From NCBI GenBank assembly GCA_038326325.1, contig JBBQJW010000001.1, positions 62,001 through 126,000 of the forward strand: 64,000 nucleotides of DNA, written 5' to 3'. This document shows, piece after piece, positions 44,271 through 52,715 of the stretch. The notes under the pieces are model-generated. The model did no database searches, was not told the DNA's origin, and worked only from the letters and a program-made list of their open reading frames with translations. Source of the stretch: UBA10324 sp038326325. GTDB lineage: Bacteria > Bacteroidota > Bacteroidia > Chitinophagales > UBA10324. Numbering within the stretch: position 1 is the stretch's first letter; every line of letters starts with the position of its first letter. The position numbers and the translations under genes are program-made.

Positions 44271-44531
44271 ATGGCTCAGCACAAATACACAGAAAAAGAA
44301 AATGAAGAACTAAAAATTCTCTCTGAAAATCTCGTGTACTATCGAATCAAAAGCAAACAAACACAAAAGCAGGTAGCAGAAGCATTAGGAAACGAAAAAG
44401 AAAACTACGGAACCATTGAGCGTGGGCAAAAAAATGTCAGCTACTTATTACTCAGCAAAATCGCCAATGTCATAAACACAACTCCCGATAAACTGATCAA
44501 ACCAAGAAAGAAAAAACAACCAAAGAGTTAG
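44271..44531 (+). CDS. XRE-family helix-turn-helix regulator
   Basis: This 86-residue Cro/C1-type domain reads YYRIKSKQTQKQVAEALGNE then YGTIERGQKNVSYLLLSKIA, followed by a very basic tail (KPRKKKQPKS). It probably dimerises on DNA upstream of itself or the neighbouring unknown gene. The A-rich codons at 44504-44519 lead into a second frame that encodes a 7-residue repeat tail, so the gene may once have been longer. Confidence 0.88.
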   Translation: MAQHKYTEKENEELKILSENLVYYRIKSKQTQKQVAEALGNEKENYGTIERGQKNVSYLLLSKIANVINTTPDKLIKPRKKKQPKS

Positions 44532-44605
44532 GTTGTATTTCTGCTAAAACCTTCAAATTCCTTTTAAAAAGCAATAATCTCAAAACTCGAACCGCCGTAA
44601 ATCAT

Positions 44606-44764
44606 TCTCGAACAGAAGAACACGAAAGTCAATCCTCCGAAATTCAATCTCAATATTCCGGAAACGAATCTCGAACTAAAGAACACGAAACACAATCAAG
44701 TGAAAACACAACTCGAAATTCCGAACACATAACTCGAAACTCAAAACACGAAACTCCTAACTAA
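44606..44764 (+). repeat. 21-bp tandem repeat, open in one frame as heptapeptides
   Basis: Seven consecutive 21-base units (44606-44752) translate in one frame as SRTEEHE, SQSSEIQ, SQYSGNE, SRTKEHE, TQSSENT, TRNSEHI and TRNSKHE, then TPN and a stop at 44762. The frame is open back to 44492 but has no ATG. It overlaps the end of the XRE gene in the -1 frame; a one-base change at the six-A run (44511-44516) would fuse the tail to the regulator. The rest of 44765-44878 shows one TGTAACA and no gene. Confidence 0.7.
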
Positions 44765-44878
44765 GAAAAGGAAACTCAAAACAACGAACACAAAAGTGTA
44801 ACAGTCGAAAACTCCATCTTATCAAACGAAAATTTAATCCTTAACCAAATAATTAAAAACCCTTAAAACAAAACCACC

Positions 44879-45793
44879 ATGAACTCCGACGATTTAAACA
44901 ATACGAACATGATTGATACAACCTGTTCGTTCGCCGATGACCACGCCGCAGACACAGCAGCAATCCCTGCCTATGCAGGAGTTGTCACAATCGTAAAAAA
45001 CAAACTCGTGCTCATCAACAACCTCAACATAATCGGAGGTGGCACATCAACAGGTGTTACACTCGACACCAACGCCATCCGCAAAACCATGCAGGACGAT
45101 ACCGTTAAACTCTGTAACGGTTTGCTCGCTTTCGCCGGAGCCACCAACAACAACACCATTGCAGCAGCAGCCAATTACACTTTCGATAAACTGAAAAAAC
45201 TACCCAAAGAAGATGTTGATGATGTCTGCGAAGGCATTCAGCAATTGGCAAACACAAATGCACTCGCAATAAAACCATTCGGCATTTTACCAGCCGATAT
45301 TGCCGATACACTTACCGCTATCACCCTTTACCGCGCCGCCATTCAGGATCCCCGTCAGAAAATCATCGAACAAAAAAATGCGAACGCACAAATCCATCCA
45401 ATCATCCGCGATATCATTGATAATTATTTTGTCATGCAGTTAGATAAAATGACCAACACATTAAAAGGCACAAACGATGTGTATGTAAATGGATACTACG
45501 ATGCCCGCCAGAAATTAGATATTGGTCACGGCACAACAAGAATAAAAGGAACTGTAACAGTCAAAGACTCAAATCCGCTTGTACCAATTTATAACGCTCA
45601 GCTAAAAATTCAATCCGACACCGACACATACATAATCAAATCAGATATAGACGGCAACATACTTAACAAAGTAAAACCCGCCGTTTATATTGGGCAAGCC
45701 GATGCGACCGATTTTGATTCCCTGCTCATACCTGCATTCGAAGTCAAACTCGGTAAAACTGTTACACTCGATATTCAATTGACTCACATTTAA
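44879..45793 (+). CDS. Unknown protein with C-terminal carboxypeptidase-regulatory-like segment
   Basis: I do not recognise a named family for these 304 residues. The N-terminal two-thirds are helical, Ala/Asn/Asp-rich (TFDKLKKLPKEDVDDVCEGI, TALTLYRAAIQDPRQK-like segments). The last 90 residues form a beta-sandwich-like domain (TRIKGTVTVKDSNPLVPIYN ... ADATDFDSLLIPAFEVKLGK) similar to CarboxypepD_reg folds. No signal peptide is visible. The AT-rich XRE tail precedes it; the two may form a unit. The fusA terminator follows. Confidence 0.7.
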   Translation: MNSDDLNNTNMIDTTCSFADDHAADTAAIPAYAGVVTIVKNKLVLINNLNIIGGGTSTGVTLDTNAIRKTMQDDTVKLCNGLLAFAGATNNNTIAAAANYTFDKLKKLPKEDVDDVCEGIQQLANTNALAIKPFGILPADIADTLTAITLYRAAIQDPRQKIIEQKNANAQIHPIIRDIIDNYFVMQLDKMTNTLKGTNDVYVNGYYDARQKLDIGHGTTRIKGTVTVKDSNPLVPIYNAQLKIQSDTDTYIIKSDIDGNILNKVKPAVYIGQADATDFDSLLIPAFEVKLGKTVTLDIQLTHI

Positions 45794-45810
45794 TTTCAAA
45801 ACATTTTTAG

Positions 45811-45850
45811 CAAAAAAAAACCACTTCAGTTTCCCGAAGTGGCTTTTTTA
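45811..45850. terminator. Bidirectional terminator between the unknown gene and fusA
   Basis: CCACTTC (45821-45827) pairs with GAAGTGG (45836-45842), bordered by an A-run on the left and a T-run on the right, between convergent genes. Confidence 0.8.
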
Positions 45851-45865
45851 TTTTAAGAATAAATT

Positions 45866-48004
45866 TTATTCAGCAGCAGCTTTCTGACGACCTTTTGCTT
45901 TTGCTATAACTTCTTCTGCAACCGCATTCGGTGCAGGAGAATAGTGCGAGAATTCCATGATAGAAGTTGCGCGGCCTGAAGAGATGGTACGCAACTGTGT
46001 TACATATCCAAACATTTCGGAAAGCGGAACCTTTGCTTTTATTATCTGCGCCTTCGCTTTCATTTCCATACTTTCCAACTGACCACGACGACGATTCATA
46101 TCACCAACAACATCACCGGTATATTCTTCAGGAGAAACAATTTCAACTTTCATGATTGGCTCGAGCAAAATCGGTTTCGCTTTTCTGCAAGCTTCACGGA
46201 AGGCGTACTTCGCGCAAATTTCAAATGACATAGCATCAGAGTCAACCGCGTGGAACGAACCATCGAACAAACGAACTTTCAAATCTTCTACCTGGTAACC
46301 GGCAAGAACACCACTGTGCATTGCTTCCCTGAATCCTTTTTCAATTGATGGAATGAATTCGCGCGGAATAGATCCTCCGAAAATATCATTTACAAACACC
46401 AATCCTTTTTCACCTTCACCAACAGGGCCCACTTCGCAAATAATATCAGCGAACTTACCACGACCACCCGACTGCTTCTTGAACAATTCGCGATGCTCAA
46501 CAGATTTAGAAATGGTTTCTTTATATGCAACCTGAGGCGCACCCTGATTACATTCAACTTTAAACTCGCGCTTCAAACGATCAACAATAATTTCCAAGTG
46601 AAGCTCACCCATTCCACTGATAATGGTCTGGCTTGTTTCATCGTCAGTTCTTACTTTGAATGTCGGATCTTCTTCAGCGAGTTTACTCAACGCCATTCCA
46701 AGTTTATCTACATCCGCCTGAGTTTTCGCTTCAATAGCAATACTGATTACAGGATCAGGGAATTTAATATTCTCAAGTATGATTGGATTTTTTTCATCGC
46801 AAAGTGTATCACCTGTTTTTATTTCTTTGAAACCAACAGCTGCTCCAATATCACCTGCTTCAATTGTTTCAACCGGATTTTGTTTGTTCGCATGCATCTG
46901 GAAAATACGCGAGATACGCTCCTTCTTTCCTGAACGGGTGTTCAACACATAAGAACCCGCATCTAACTTTCCTGAGTATGCACGGAAGAAAGCCAAACGA
47001 CCTACAAAAGGATCGGTCATGATTTTAAACGCCAATGCTGAGAATGGTTCTTTCACATCGGGCTTGCGTAAAATTTCTTCGTTCGTGTCAGGGTCAATAC
47101 CTGTAACAGCTTCAATATCCATTGGAGAAGGAAGGTATTGCACCACAGCATCCAAGGCAGCCTGTACACCTTTGTTCTTGAATGAAGAACCACACATCAT
47201 TGGAATGATGGCGATATCAATTGTAGCACGACGAATTGCATTACGAATTTCTTCCACTGTGATTGAATTTTCATCAGCGAAATATTTCTCCATGATTTTA
47301 TCGTCATACTCAGCAACGGCTTCAATCATTTTTGTTCTCCACTCCTTCACATCCGCCTTCATATCTTCAGGAATAGGAATTTCCTTAAAGGTCATTCCTT
47401 GTGTGTCATCATCCCAAACTATCGCTTTATTTAAAACAAGATCAACAACACCTTTAAAAGTTTCTTCAGCGCCTATAGGCAACTGTAACGGTACAGGATT
47501 AGCACCGAGTTTTTCTCTCACTTGTTTTACAACATCTAAGAAATCAGCACCACTGCGATCCATTTTATTTACAAAACCAATACGCGGAACTTTATAACGA
47601 TTCGCCTGACGCCAAACGGTTTCAGACTGAGGTTCTACTCCTGATACAGCACAGAACAACGCAACCAATCCATCCAACACACGAAGCGAGCGCTCTACCT
47701 CAACCGTAAAATCGACATGGCCCGGTGTATCAATAATGTTAAATTTATATTGCTGGGTATCTGCAACTTTTTCGCCCTGCACCATTGGATAATTCCAAAA
47801 GCAGGTAGTGGCAGCAGAAGTAATTGTAATACCACGCTCTTTCTCCTGAACCATCCAATCCATCGTGGCAGCACCATCATGCACTTCACCAATTTTATGC
47901 GACACACCCGTGTAATAAAGAATGCGCTCTGTAGTAGTGGTTTTGCCGGCATCAATGTGCGCAGCAATTCCGATGTTCCTCGTGAACTTTAAATCGTAAG
48001 CCAT
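45866..48004 (-). CDS. fusA: Elongation factor G
   Basis: EF-G drives translocation. The 712 residues carry all G motifs: G1 AAHIDAGKTTTTERIL, the GITITSA switch, DTPGHVDFTVEVE, FVNKMDRSGAD, and domain IV/V signatures (GMGELHLEIIVDRL; GYVTQLRTISSGRATSIMEF). It closes the str operon rpsL-rpsG-fusA; tufA does not follow here. Only two copies of the iterated TGTAACA word occur in its 2.1 kb. Confidence 0.97.
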   Translation of the reverse strand: MAYDLKFTRNIGIAAHIDAGKTTTTERILYYTGVSHKIGEVHDGAATMDWMVQEKERGITITSAATTCFWNYPMVQGEKVADTQQYKFNIIDTPGHVDFTVEVERSLRVLDGLVALFCAVSGVEPQSETVWRQANRYKVPRIGFVNKMDRSGADFLDVVKQVREKLGANPVPLQLPIGAEETFKGVVDLVLNKAIVWDDDTQGMTFKEIPIPEDMKADVKEWRTKMIEAVAEYDDKIMEKYFADENSITVEEIRNAIRRATIDIAIIPMMCGSSFKNKGVQAALDAVVQYLPSPMDIEAVTGIDPDTNEEILRKPDVKEPFSALAFKIMTDPFVGRLAFFRAYSGKLDAGSYVLNTRSGKKERISRIFQMHANKQNPVETIEAGDIGAAVGFKEIKTGDTLCDEKNPIILENIKFPDPVISIAIEAKTQADVDKLGMALSKLAEEDPTFKVRTDDETSQTIISGMGELHLEIIVDRLKREFKVECNQGAPQVAYKETISKSVEHRELFKKQSGGRGKFADIICEVGPVGEGEKGLVFVNDIFGGSIPREFIPSIEKGFREAMHSGVLAGYQVEDLKVRLFDGSFHAVDSDAMSFEICAKYAFREACRKAKPILLEPIMKVEIVSPEEYTGDVVGDMNRRRGQLESMEMKAKAQIIKAKVPLSEMFGYVTQLRTISSGRATSIMEFSHYSPAPNAVAEEVIAKAKGRQKAAAE

Positions 48005-48024
48005 GAAAGTGAATTAAAAAATTG

Positions 48025-48492
48025 TTAAACTCTGAAATGCGCAAATGCCTTATTCGCATCAGCCATTTTGTGAACATCTTCCTTCTTTTTGAAGGCGGCT
48101 CCTTCGCCCTTTGTAGCTGCAATAATTTCTGCAGCTAATTTATCCGACATTGATTTTCCGTTGCGGTCGCCTGCATATTTAATCAACCATGTCATCGCCA
48201 TAAAAGTGCGACGAGTCGGGCGAACTTCACTTGGAATCTGAAAAGTTGATCCGCCAATACGACGGCTGCGAACTTCTACATTCGGTCCTATATTCTCCAT
48301 TGCCTTCTTCCACATTTCGTGTCCGCTTTCTTTAGTAGTTTCTGCTACTTTATCAAAAGTGTCGTACACAATTTTATATGCTACAGATTTTTTTCCCTGT
48401 TTCATTAAGGTGTTTACGAAACGGGTAATCATCGGGTCGTTAAATTTCGGATCCGGTAGCAGGGCTTTCTTTTTAGCGCGAGTCTTTCTCAT
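48025..48492 (-). CDS. rpsG: 30S ribosomal protein S7
   Basis: S7 organises the 3' major domain of 16S rRNA. At 155 residues the length is normal; RKTRAKKKALLPDPKFNDP and PTRRTFMAMTWLIKYA-type segments are characteristic. It lies 20 bp upstream of fusA and 36 bp after rpsL. Confidence 0.96.
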   Translation of the reverse strand: MRKTRAKKKALLPDPKFNDPMITRFVNTLMKQGKKSVAYKIVYDTFDKVAETTKESGHEMWKKAMENIGPNVEVRSRRIGGSTFQIPSEVRPTRRTFMAMTWLIKYAGDRNGKSMSDKLAAEIIAATKGEGAAFKKKEDVHKMADANKAFAHFRV

Positions 48493-48528
48493 TATTACTT
48501 AGTACTGAATTTCAGTTTATTTTAAAAA

Positions 48529-48933
48529 TTATTTCTTCTTGGCAGCGGCAGCAGGCGCACCGGCTTTAGGGCGCTTGGTACCATATTTACTGCGACTTTG
48601 TTTTCGATCATTTACACCTGCAGTATCCAACGCACCACGAACAATGTGATAACGAACACCAGGTAAATCTTTCACACGACCACCGCGGATAAGCACAATC
48701 GAGTGCTCCTGCAAATTGTGTCCTTCTCCTGGTATGTAAGAGATAACTTCAATGCCATTTGTCAAACGAACTTTCGCCACTTTGCGCAAAGCTGAATTAG
48801 GTTTTTTAGGGGTAGTGGTATACACTTTTGTGCAAACTCCACGCTTTTGCGGACTGGCATTAAGAGCACGAGATTTACTCTTCGCCTTAATGATTGTGCG
48901 TCCTTTTCTTACAAGTTGTTGAATGGTAGGCAT
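48529..48933 (-). CDS. rpsL: 30S ribosomal protein S12
   Basis: These 134 residues open MPTIQQLVRKGRTIIKAKSK. The decoding-centre loop is TTTPKKPNSALRKVAKVRL, where the lysine known from streptomycin resistance (Lys43-44 region) is wild type. PGEGHNLQEHSIVLIRGGRV and KDLPGVRYHIVRG follow. It is first gene of the str operon, with a promoter-like region just upstream. Confidence 0.97.
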   Translation of the reverse strand: MPTIQQLVRKGRTIIKAKSKSRALNASPQKRGVCTKVYTTTPKKPNSALRKVAKVRLTNGIEVISYIPGEGHNLQEHSIVLIRGGRVKDLPGVRYHIVRGALDTAGVNDRKQSRSKYGTKRPKAGAPAAAAKKK

Positions 48934-48968
48934 TCAGAATTATTTTTTACTTTATTTTTTTGGGACGG

Positions 48969-48999
48969 CAAAGGAAAACAATAAAAGTCGAAATATCAA
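48969..48999 (-). promoter_or_regulatory. Candidate promoter of the rpsL-rpsG-fusA operon
   Basis: On the minus strand TTG (complement of 48997-48999) is followed after 20 bp by TTCCTTTG (complement of 48969-48976), close to the Bacteroidota TTG/TAnnTTTG pattern, 36 bp before the rpsL start. Confidence 0.4.
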
Positions 49000-49190
49000 C
49001 ACCGATTCGTGAAAAAGAAATATTGAGTAAAACCTGAAGTTTCATTAGATGAAATCAACAAAATACTTTTGAGTCTAACACCCTGCATTAATGTATTTAT
49101 TGCAGAAACTCCTTTCTTAATTTATTTTTCTTCATTGTCCGTCTATGTTGACTTTTTCAGTCAACTTTTTTCGGGGCAAGAAAAAAAATA

Positions 49191-49219
49191 AAAAGCCCTC
49201 CGAAAATCGGAGGGCTTTT
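49191..49219 (-). terminator. Terminator after gldN / in the rpsL-gldN spacer
   Basis: AAAAGCCCTCCG and CGGAGGGCTTTT form a perfect 12-bp stem around a five-base loop. The T-run on the minus strand sits 23 bp beyond the gldN stop, so it probably ends the gld operon. The remaining spacer also holds a GTTGACT/AGTCAAC hairpin (49147-49165). Confidence 0.88.
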
Positions 49220-49241
49220 AAACCATTTAGTAATTTAAATT

Positions 49242-50072
49242 TTAAAGTGACCACAGGTCATGCTCCCATTCGAACATATCCTGTTTAATTTTTTCTGATT
49301 CCATTAACGCATCAACCCCGGTTTTGTAATCCTGAATACGACGGTCGAGTACATTTGATTCCTTAATAATGTAGCTGGCAAATAATCTTCCTTCGAAAAT
49401 ATCATCCCAGCTAAACCGAATTGCATCATTCTTAGCATTAAAGCAATCTTCTTTAACAAGAATTTTTCTAAAGTCTGGGTAATAAACCCAATACAAAGGC
49501 AATTCACCTGCATCAGGATCCTTTACTAAAGGAGCAATTCCAATAATTCTAACCTGAAGTGTTGAAGTTTCTTTATCAAAAAACCAATCTTCTTTCACAC
49601 GATACTTCACAACAGACATTGGATCAAATTCATTCTGAACAACAGTATCAGGAAGAGGGTTACCATAAATATCAACCCGATGAATTGTATCGCTACCTGA
49701 AGTCTTCTTTTGAAAGTCGGCAGCAGTCATTGGTTCTTTAAAATACTCATCGTTATAAACTACTGCACCTTCCATAATTGAATTATTAAAAATAGTAATT
49801 AGAGGATGCATATCCTTCCAATCAATACCCTCGTATTTAAAAGGAAGATTCATTTTTTCTTTCACATCAATAACCCTCCATATTCTCCTTTCCCAAAAAA
49901 CATCAGACTCACGAATATGATCATAAGGAATTATTTCTCTTTCTGAAGGAGAAACGCGATCATAAAATCCATCGCGTGGCGCCTGTTGTTCAGTTGTGCC
50001 CTGCGCCTGACTTAAATTGATTTTAGGAAAAATCAAGGTCAAAAAAATCAGTGAAAAAAGAATTTTTTTCAT
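49242..50072 (-). CDS. gldN: Gliding motility/T9SS protein GldN (PorN)
   Basis: This 276-residue periplasmic protein has a signal peptide (MKKILFSLIFLTLIFPKINL, ending at SQA-QG). GldN/PorN forms the ring with GldK on the outer-membrane inner face. Family segments include FWERRIWRVIDVKEKMNLPF, VKEDWFFDKETSTLQVRIIG and ISFSWDDIFEGRLFASYI-like regions. It is the last gene of gldKLMN and precedes a terminator. Length is typical. Confidence 0.95.
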   Translation of the reverse strand: MKKILFSLIFLTLIFPKINLSQAQGTTEQQAPRDGFYDRVSPSEREIIPYDHIRESDVFWERRIWRVIDVKEKMNLPFKYEGIDWKDMHPLITIFNNSIMEGAVVYNDEYFKEPMTAADFQKKTSGSDTIHRVDIYGNPLPDTVVQNEFDPMSVVKYRVKEDWFFDKETSTLQVRIIGIAPLVKDPDAGELPLYWVYYPDFRKILVKEDCFNAKNDAIRFSWDDIFEGRLFASYIIKESNVLDRRIQDYKTGVDALMESEKIKQDMFEWEHDLWSL

Positions 50073-50089
50073 GGTTGAAAATTTAATTT

Positions 50090-51745
50090 TTATAGCACAT
50101 CAATTGAAACACTATTCAAATCACGAGTAGTACCATCAGGACCTCTTGCTTTAATTTTTCTGAAAGTAAACATATCGCCTGGGTGACATCCTTGAATGTA
50201 GGTTGCCACATTGCCGGAAAATTTTGCTCCGGTAATCGGAGAAATCTTAGGATCCTGTCTCTTAGCAACATACACGCACTCATATGAAATCACATCGAAC
50301 AATACTCCTTTAAAATAGAAATCCTGCAACACAGCCCCAATACCAGCTGAGGCTTTAAGTTCTCCAGTATGCATTCCACCTTCCATCTTTCCATTTATCT
50401 GAGCTTTAGGATCTGGAATTTTTTTAACGATAAATTTAGATGAGCCAATTGACATCGTTTTTCCATCATTATTAACTGTTACAGTTACAGTAATTTCCTT
50501 TCCAATTAAACTAGAGGGCATGCTTGCATTAAAATGCCCCTTTGCCCCTGATGGAGTAAATGAACCTGCAGAAACTGAAGCATTCACTTTATCAGCAGAA
50601 AAACCGGGAACAGAAACAGAAAACGGATTCGGAATACCCGCATAAATAATGTTCAGATTATCCGAGGCAACAATACAAGATGCCTTGGCAGTTGTGTAGG
50701 AAGCTTCAAAAGGATAATACATTGGAGAACCGTCAGGATTTGGAACCATTACAGCACCAGAATATTTTTGTTCTCCTTCACCACTTGCTGAACGGGTAAA
50801 TTTCCCCATTCCATTTATTACTTCAATATCGGATCCACCTGAAACAGGATTTGTAGGTGTAGGAATAAATTCTCCGTTCTCATCCTTCGTAGCACTTGAA
50901 TTTAATCCACCAACAATTACCTGCGGTTTAATAGAGGTACTGTAGGCAGCAACAAAAATATCAGCTTTGTATTCCTGTCCACCAATAATGTAACTTGAAG
51001 GAGCAATAACTTTTGCTTGCATCTGATCTACTTTAATTGACTTTGTATAAATCTGACCAAAGAAATAATCTAAAAGCTGTGCTTCAGAATTCTTACTGTC
51101 ATTTTTAAATTTATTCAAAAGAGTAAGACATGCAATAGTAGGCACCATGTGCCAGTTAGCTTCAACCCAGGTTTTAGTTTCACCTTCTGAATTTTTGCGA
51201 GGCTGGTCTATTCTTAATGGCATTTGAGCTTCAAATTGTTTTTTAAGTGCAGGATCTTCAATCAAAGAAAGTAATTTTGCTCTAGTATCTTCTATTGACT
51301 TTTGCAATTTCTCTGCTCTTCCATCTTCAATCATTAACCGAGTACTAACTTCAAGATTCTTATCATCAGAAAGTTCACCCAATTCTGGTTTCCATCCTTT
51401 AGTTTGTTTAACTCCATTTTTATCTACCCAACCACCACTTTGTTCAACAATTAAATCTGTGTACTCATCAACTTGTTTATTAAAAGCATCTACATATCCT
51501 TTAAGTTGCATTGCTTTATCATACCATTTTTGAGTTTTGTCTTTATCCTTTCCAAGTTGATCAGAAAAAGCAGATAAAGTCAAGCCATTTTTGGAGTCAA
51601 CTCCATTATTTGAATGTATGATACCCTCATTTACAACATGGAAAGCATTAAGAATTTCAGCCGAAACATTCATAGCAAGAAGTGCAGTCAACACGAGATA
51701 CATCATGTTGATCATCATTTGCCGGGGTTCTTTTGGAATAGACAT
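50090..51745 (-). CDS. gldM: Gliding motility/T9SS motor protein GldM (PorM)
   Basis: These 551 residues have one N-terminal membrane helix (INMMYLVLTALLAMNVSAEI) and a long periplasmic part with four domains (D1 helical, D2-D4 beta). GldM is the rotor/stalk of the PMF-driven T9SS motor with GldL. It is preceded by the family start MSIPKEPRQ. Spacing of 45 bp to gldL and 17 bp to gldN supports one operon. Confidence 0.95.
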   Translation of the reverse strand: MSIPKEPRQMMINMMYLVLTALLAMNVSAEILNAFHVVNEGIIHSNNGVDSKNGLTLSAFSDQLGKDKDKTQKWYDKAMQLKGYVDAFNKQVDEYTDLIVEQSGGWVDKNGVKQTKGWKPELGELSDDKNLEVSTRLMIEDGRAEKLQKSIEDTRAKLLSLIEDPALKKQFEAQMPLRIDQPRKNSEGETKTWVEANWHMVPTIACLTLLNKFKNDSKNSEAQLLDYFFGQIYTKSIKVDQMQAKVIAPSSYIIGGQEYKADIFVAAYSTSIKPQVIVGGLNSSATKDENGEFIPTPTNPVSGGSDIEVINGMGKFTRSASGEGEQKYSGAVMVPNPDGSPMYYPFEASYTTAKASCIVASDNLNIIYAGIPNPFSVSVPGFSADKVNASVSAGSFTPSGAKGHFNASMPSSLIGKEITVTVTVNNDGKTMSIGSSKFIVKKIPDPKAQINGKMEGGMHTGELKASAGIGAVLQDFYFKGVLFDVISYECVYVAKRQDPKISPITGAKFSGNVATYIQGCHPGDMFTFRKIKARGPDGTTRDLNSVSIDVL

Positions 51746-51790
51746 TATCTATTATTGTGTTTTGGGTTTAGTAAGAAATTTTCTAAAAAA

Positions 51791-52615
51791 TTAACGAGAG
51801 CTTGCCCCACCTAATTGCATTGCAGAAAGCATGTTTCCGTAAATTGAATTAAGGTGACCAAGGTTCTTGGCAAGACCTGCCATTTCGTTTTTATATTTTT
51901 TAGTGTCTTCAACTGAATCGTTAAGATTATCCATTGCACTTGTTAAAGTACCATAAAATTTATTCATTGCTTTTAAATGACTATTGGTATCCTGTAATTC
52001 CAATTCGTAAATAGCATTTAATTGAGCAAGGTTTTTTGAAACTTGCTGAACTTGCTCATGATATTTTTTAGTTTCATCTGCACCTGATGCTAACATTGAT
52101 GCAGCATTAGTGGCTTCATTGTAAGCCTTTTTCATTTCAGTCAAAGCAACAGCAGCTTCTTTTGCTTTTGCTGTATATTCTCCAGTTGCAGCAGAAGCAT
52201 CGCTAACATCAGAGAGTTTAGAGAGATTTTCGCCCAATTTATTTAAATTATCTCCAAGGCGACGAATCAAATCCTGATCAACATTAGCAGTTTCAAGCAT
52301 GTTGTCAAATTGTTGGGTCAATGTTCCATGAGTTGCTTTATCATGAACTTTATGCATCTCTTCTTCATCCGGTGCAATATTTAATTCAGGATAAATTTTC
52401 TCCCAATAATAATCCTGATGCGGAGGAAGAATTCCCAATAGCGCAAAAATAAATGCCTCAGTACACATACCTACAATCAACATTTCACTGGCAAAATTCC
52501 AGTGTTGAAGTTTAAAAAGTGCTCCCATTAATACAACGGATGCACCTAATCCGATAATAAGATTTTTGATTCTCTTACCTCTTTCCGACTCGAAAAATTG
52601 AGCAAGTTTGTTCAT
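51791..52615 (-). CDS. gldL: Gliding motility/T9SS motor protein GldL (PorL)
   Basis: These 274 residues have two membrane helices (LIIGLGASVVLMGALFKLQH, MLIVGMCTEAFIFALLGILP), the second bearing the conserved Glu that is thought to be protonated. A long cytosolic coiled coil follows (NLNKLGENLSKLSDVSDASA, MKKAYNEATNAASMLAS). GldL is the proton-conducting stator of the T9SS/gliding motor. Catalytic Glu and length are intact. Confidence 0.95.
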   Translation of the reverse strand: MNKLAQFFESERGKRIKNLIIGLGASVVLMGALFKLQHWNFASEMLIVGMCTEAFIFALLGILPPHQDYYWEKIYPELNIAPDEEEMHKVHDKATHGTLTQQFDNMLETANVDQDLIRRLGDNLNKLGENLSKLSDVSDASAATGEYTAKAKEAAVALTEMKKAYNEATNAASMLASGADETKKYHEQVQQVSKNLAQLNAIYELELQDTNSHLKAMNKFYGTLTSAMDNLNDSVEDTKKYKNEMAGLAKNLGHLNSIYGNMLSAMQLGGASSR

Positions 52616-52715
52616 TGTTTAAAAGTGTTTATTTGGTTATTAAAGGGTTTATGATTTGGTAAATTCTTTCTTTGTAAAAATGAAATGAAATTTCCCTGAT
52701 GTAACATTAAAAATG

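Noticed and set aside
44606..44764. CRISPR-like array
   Set aside because: The 21-bp units are contiguous without spacers, are degenerate and keep one reading frame; no cas genes are present.
47019..47597. 192-codon frame antisense to fusA
   Set aside because: fusA is certain from all its GTPase motifs; the opposite frame is open only because of codon usage.
49147..49165. Hairpin GTTGACT-TTTTC-AGTCAAC with following T-run as a terminator
   Set aside because: The T-run points along the plus strand, where no gene ends; it may be an operator or chance.
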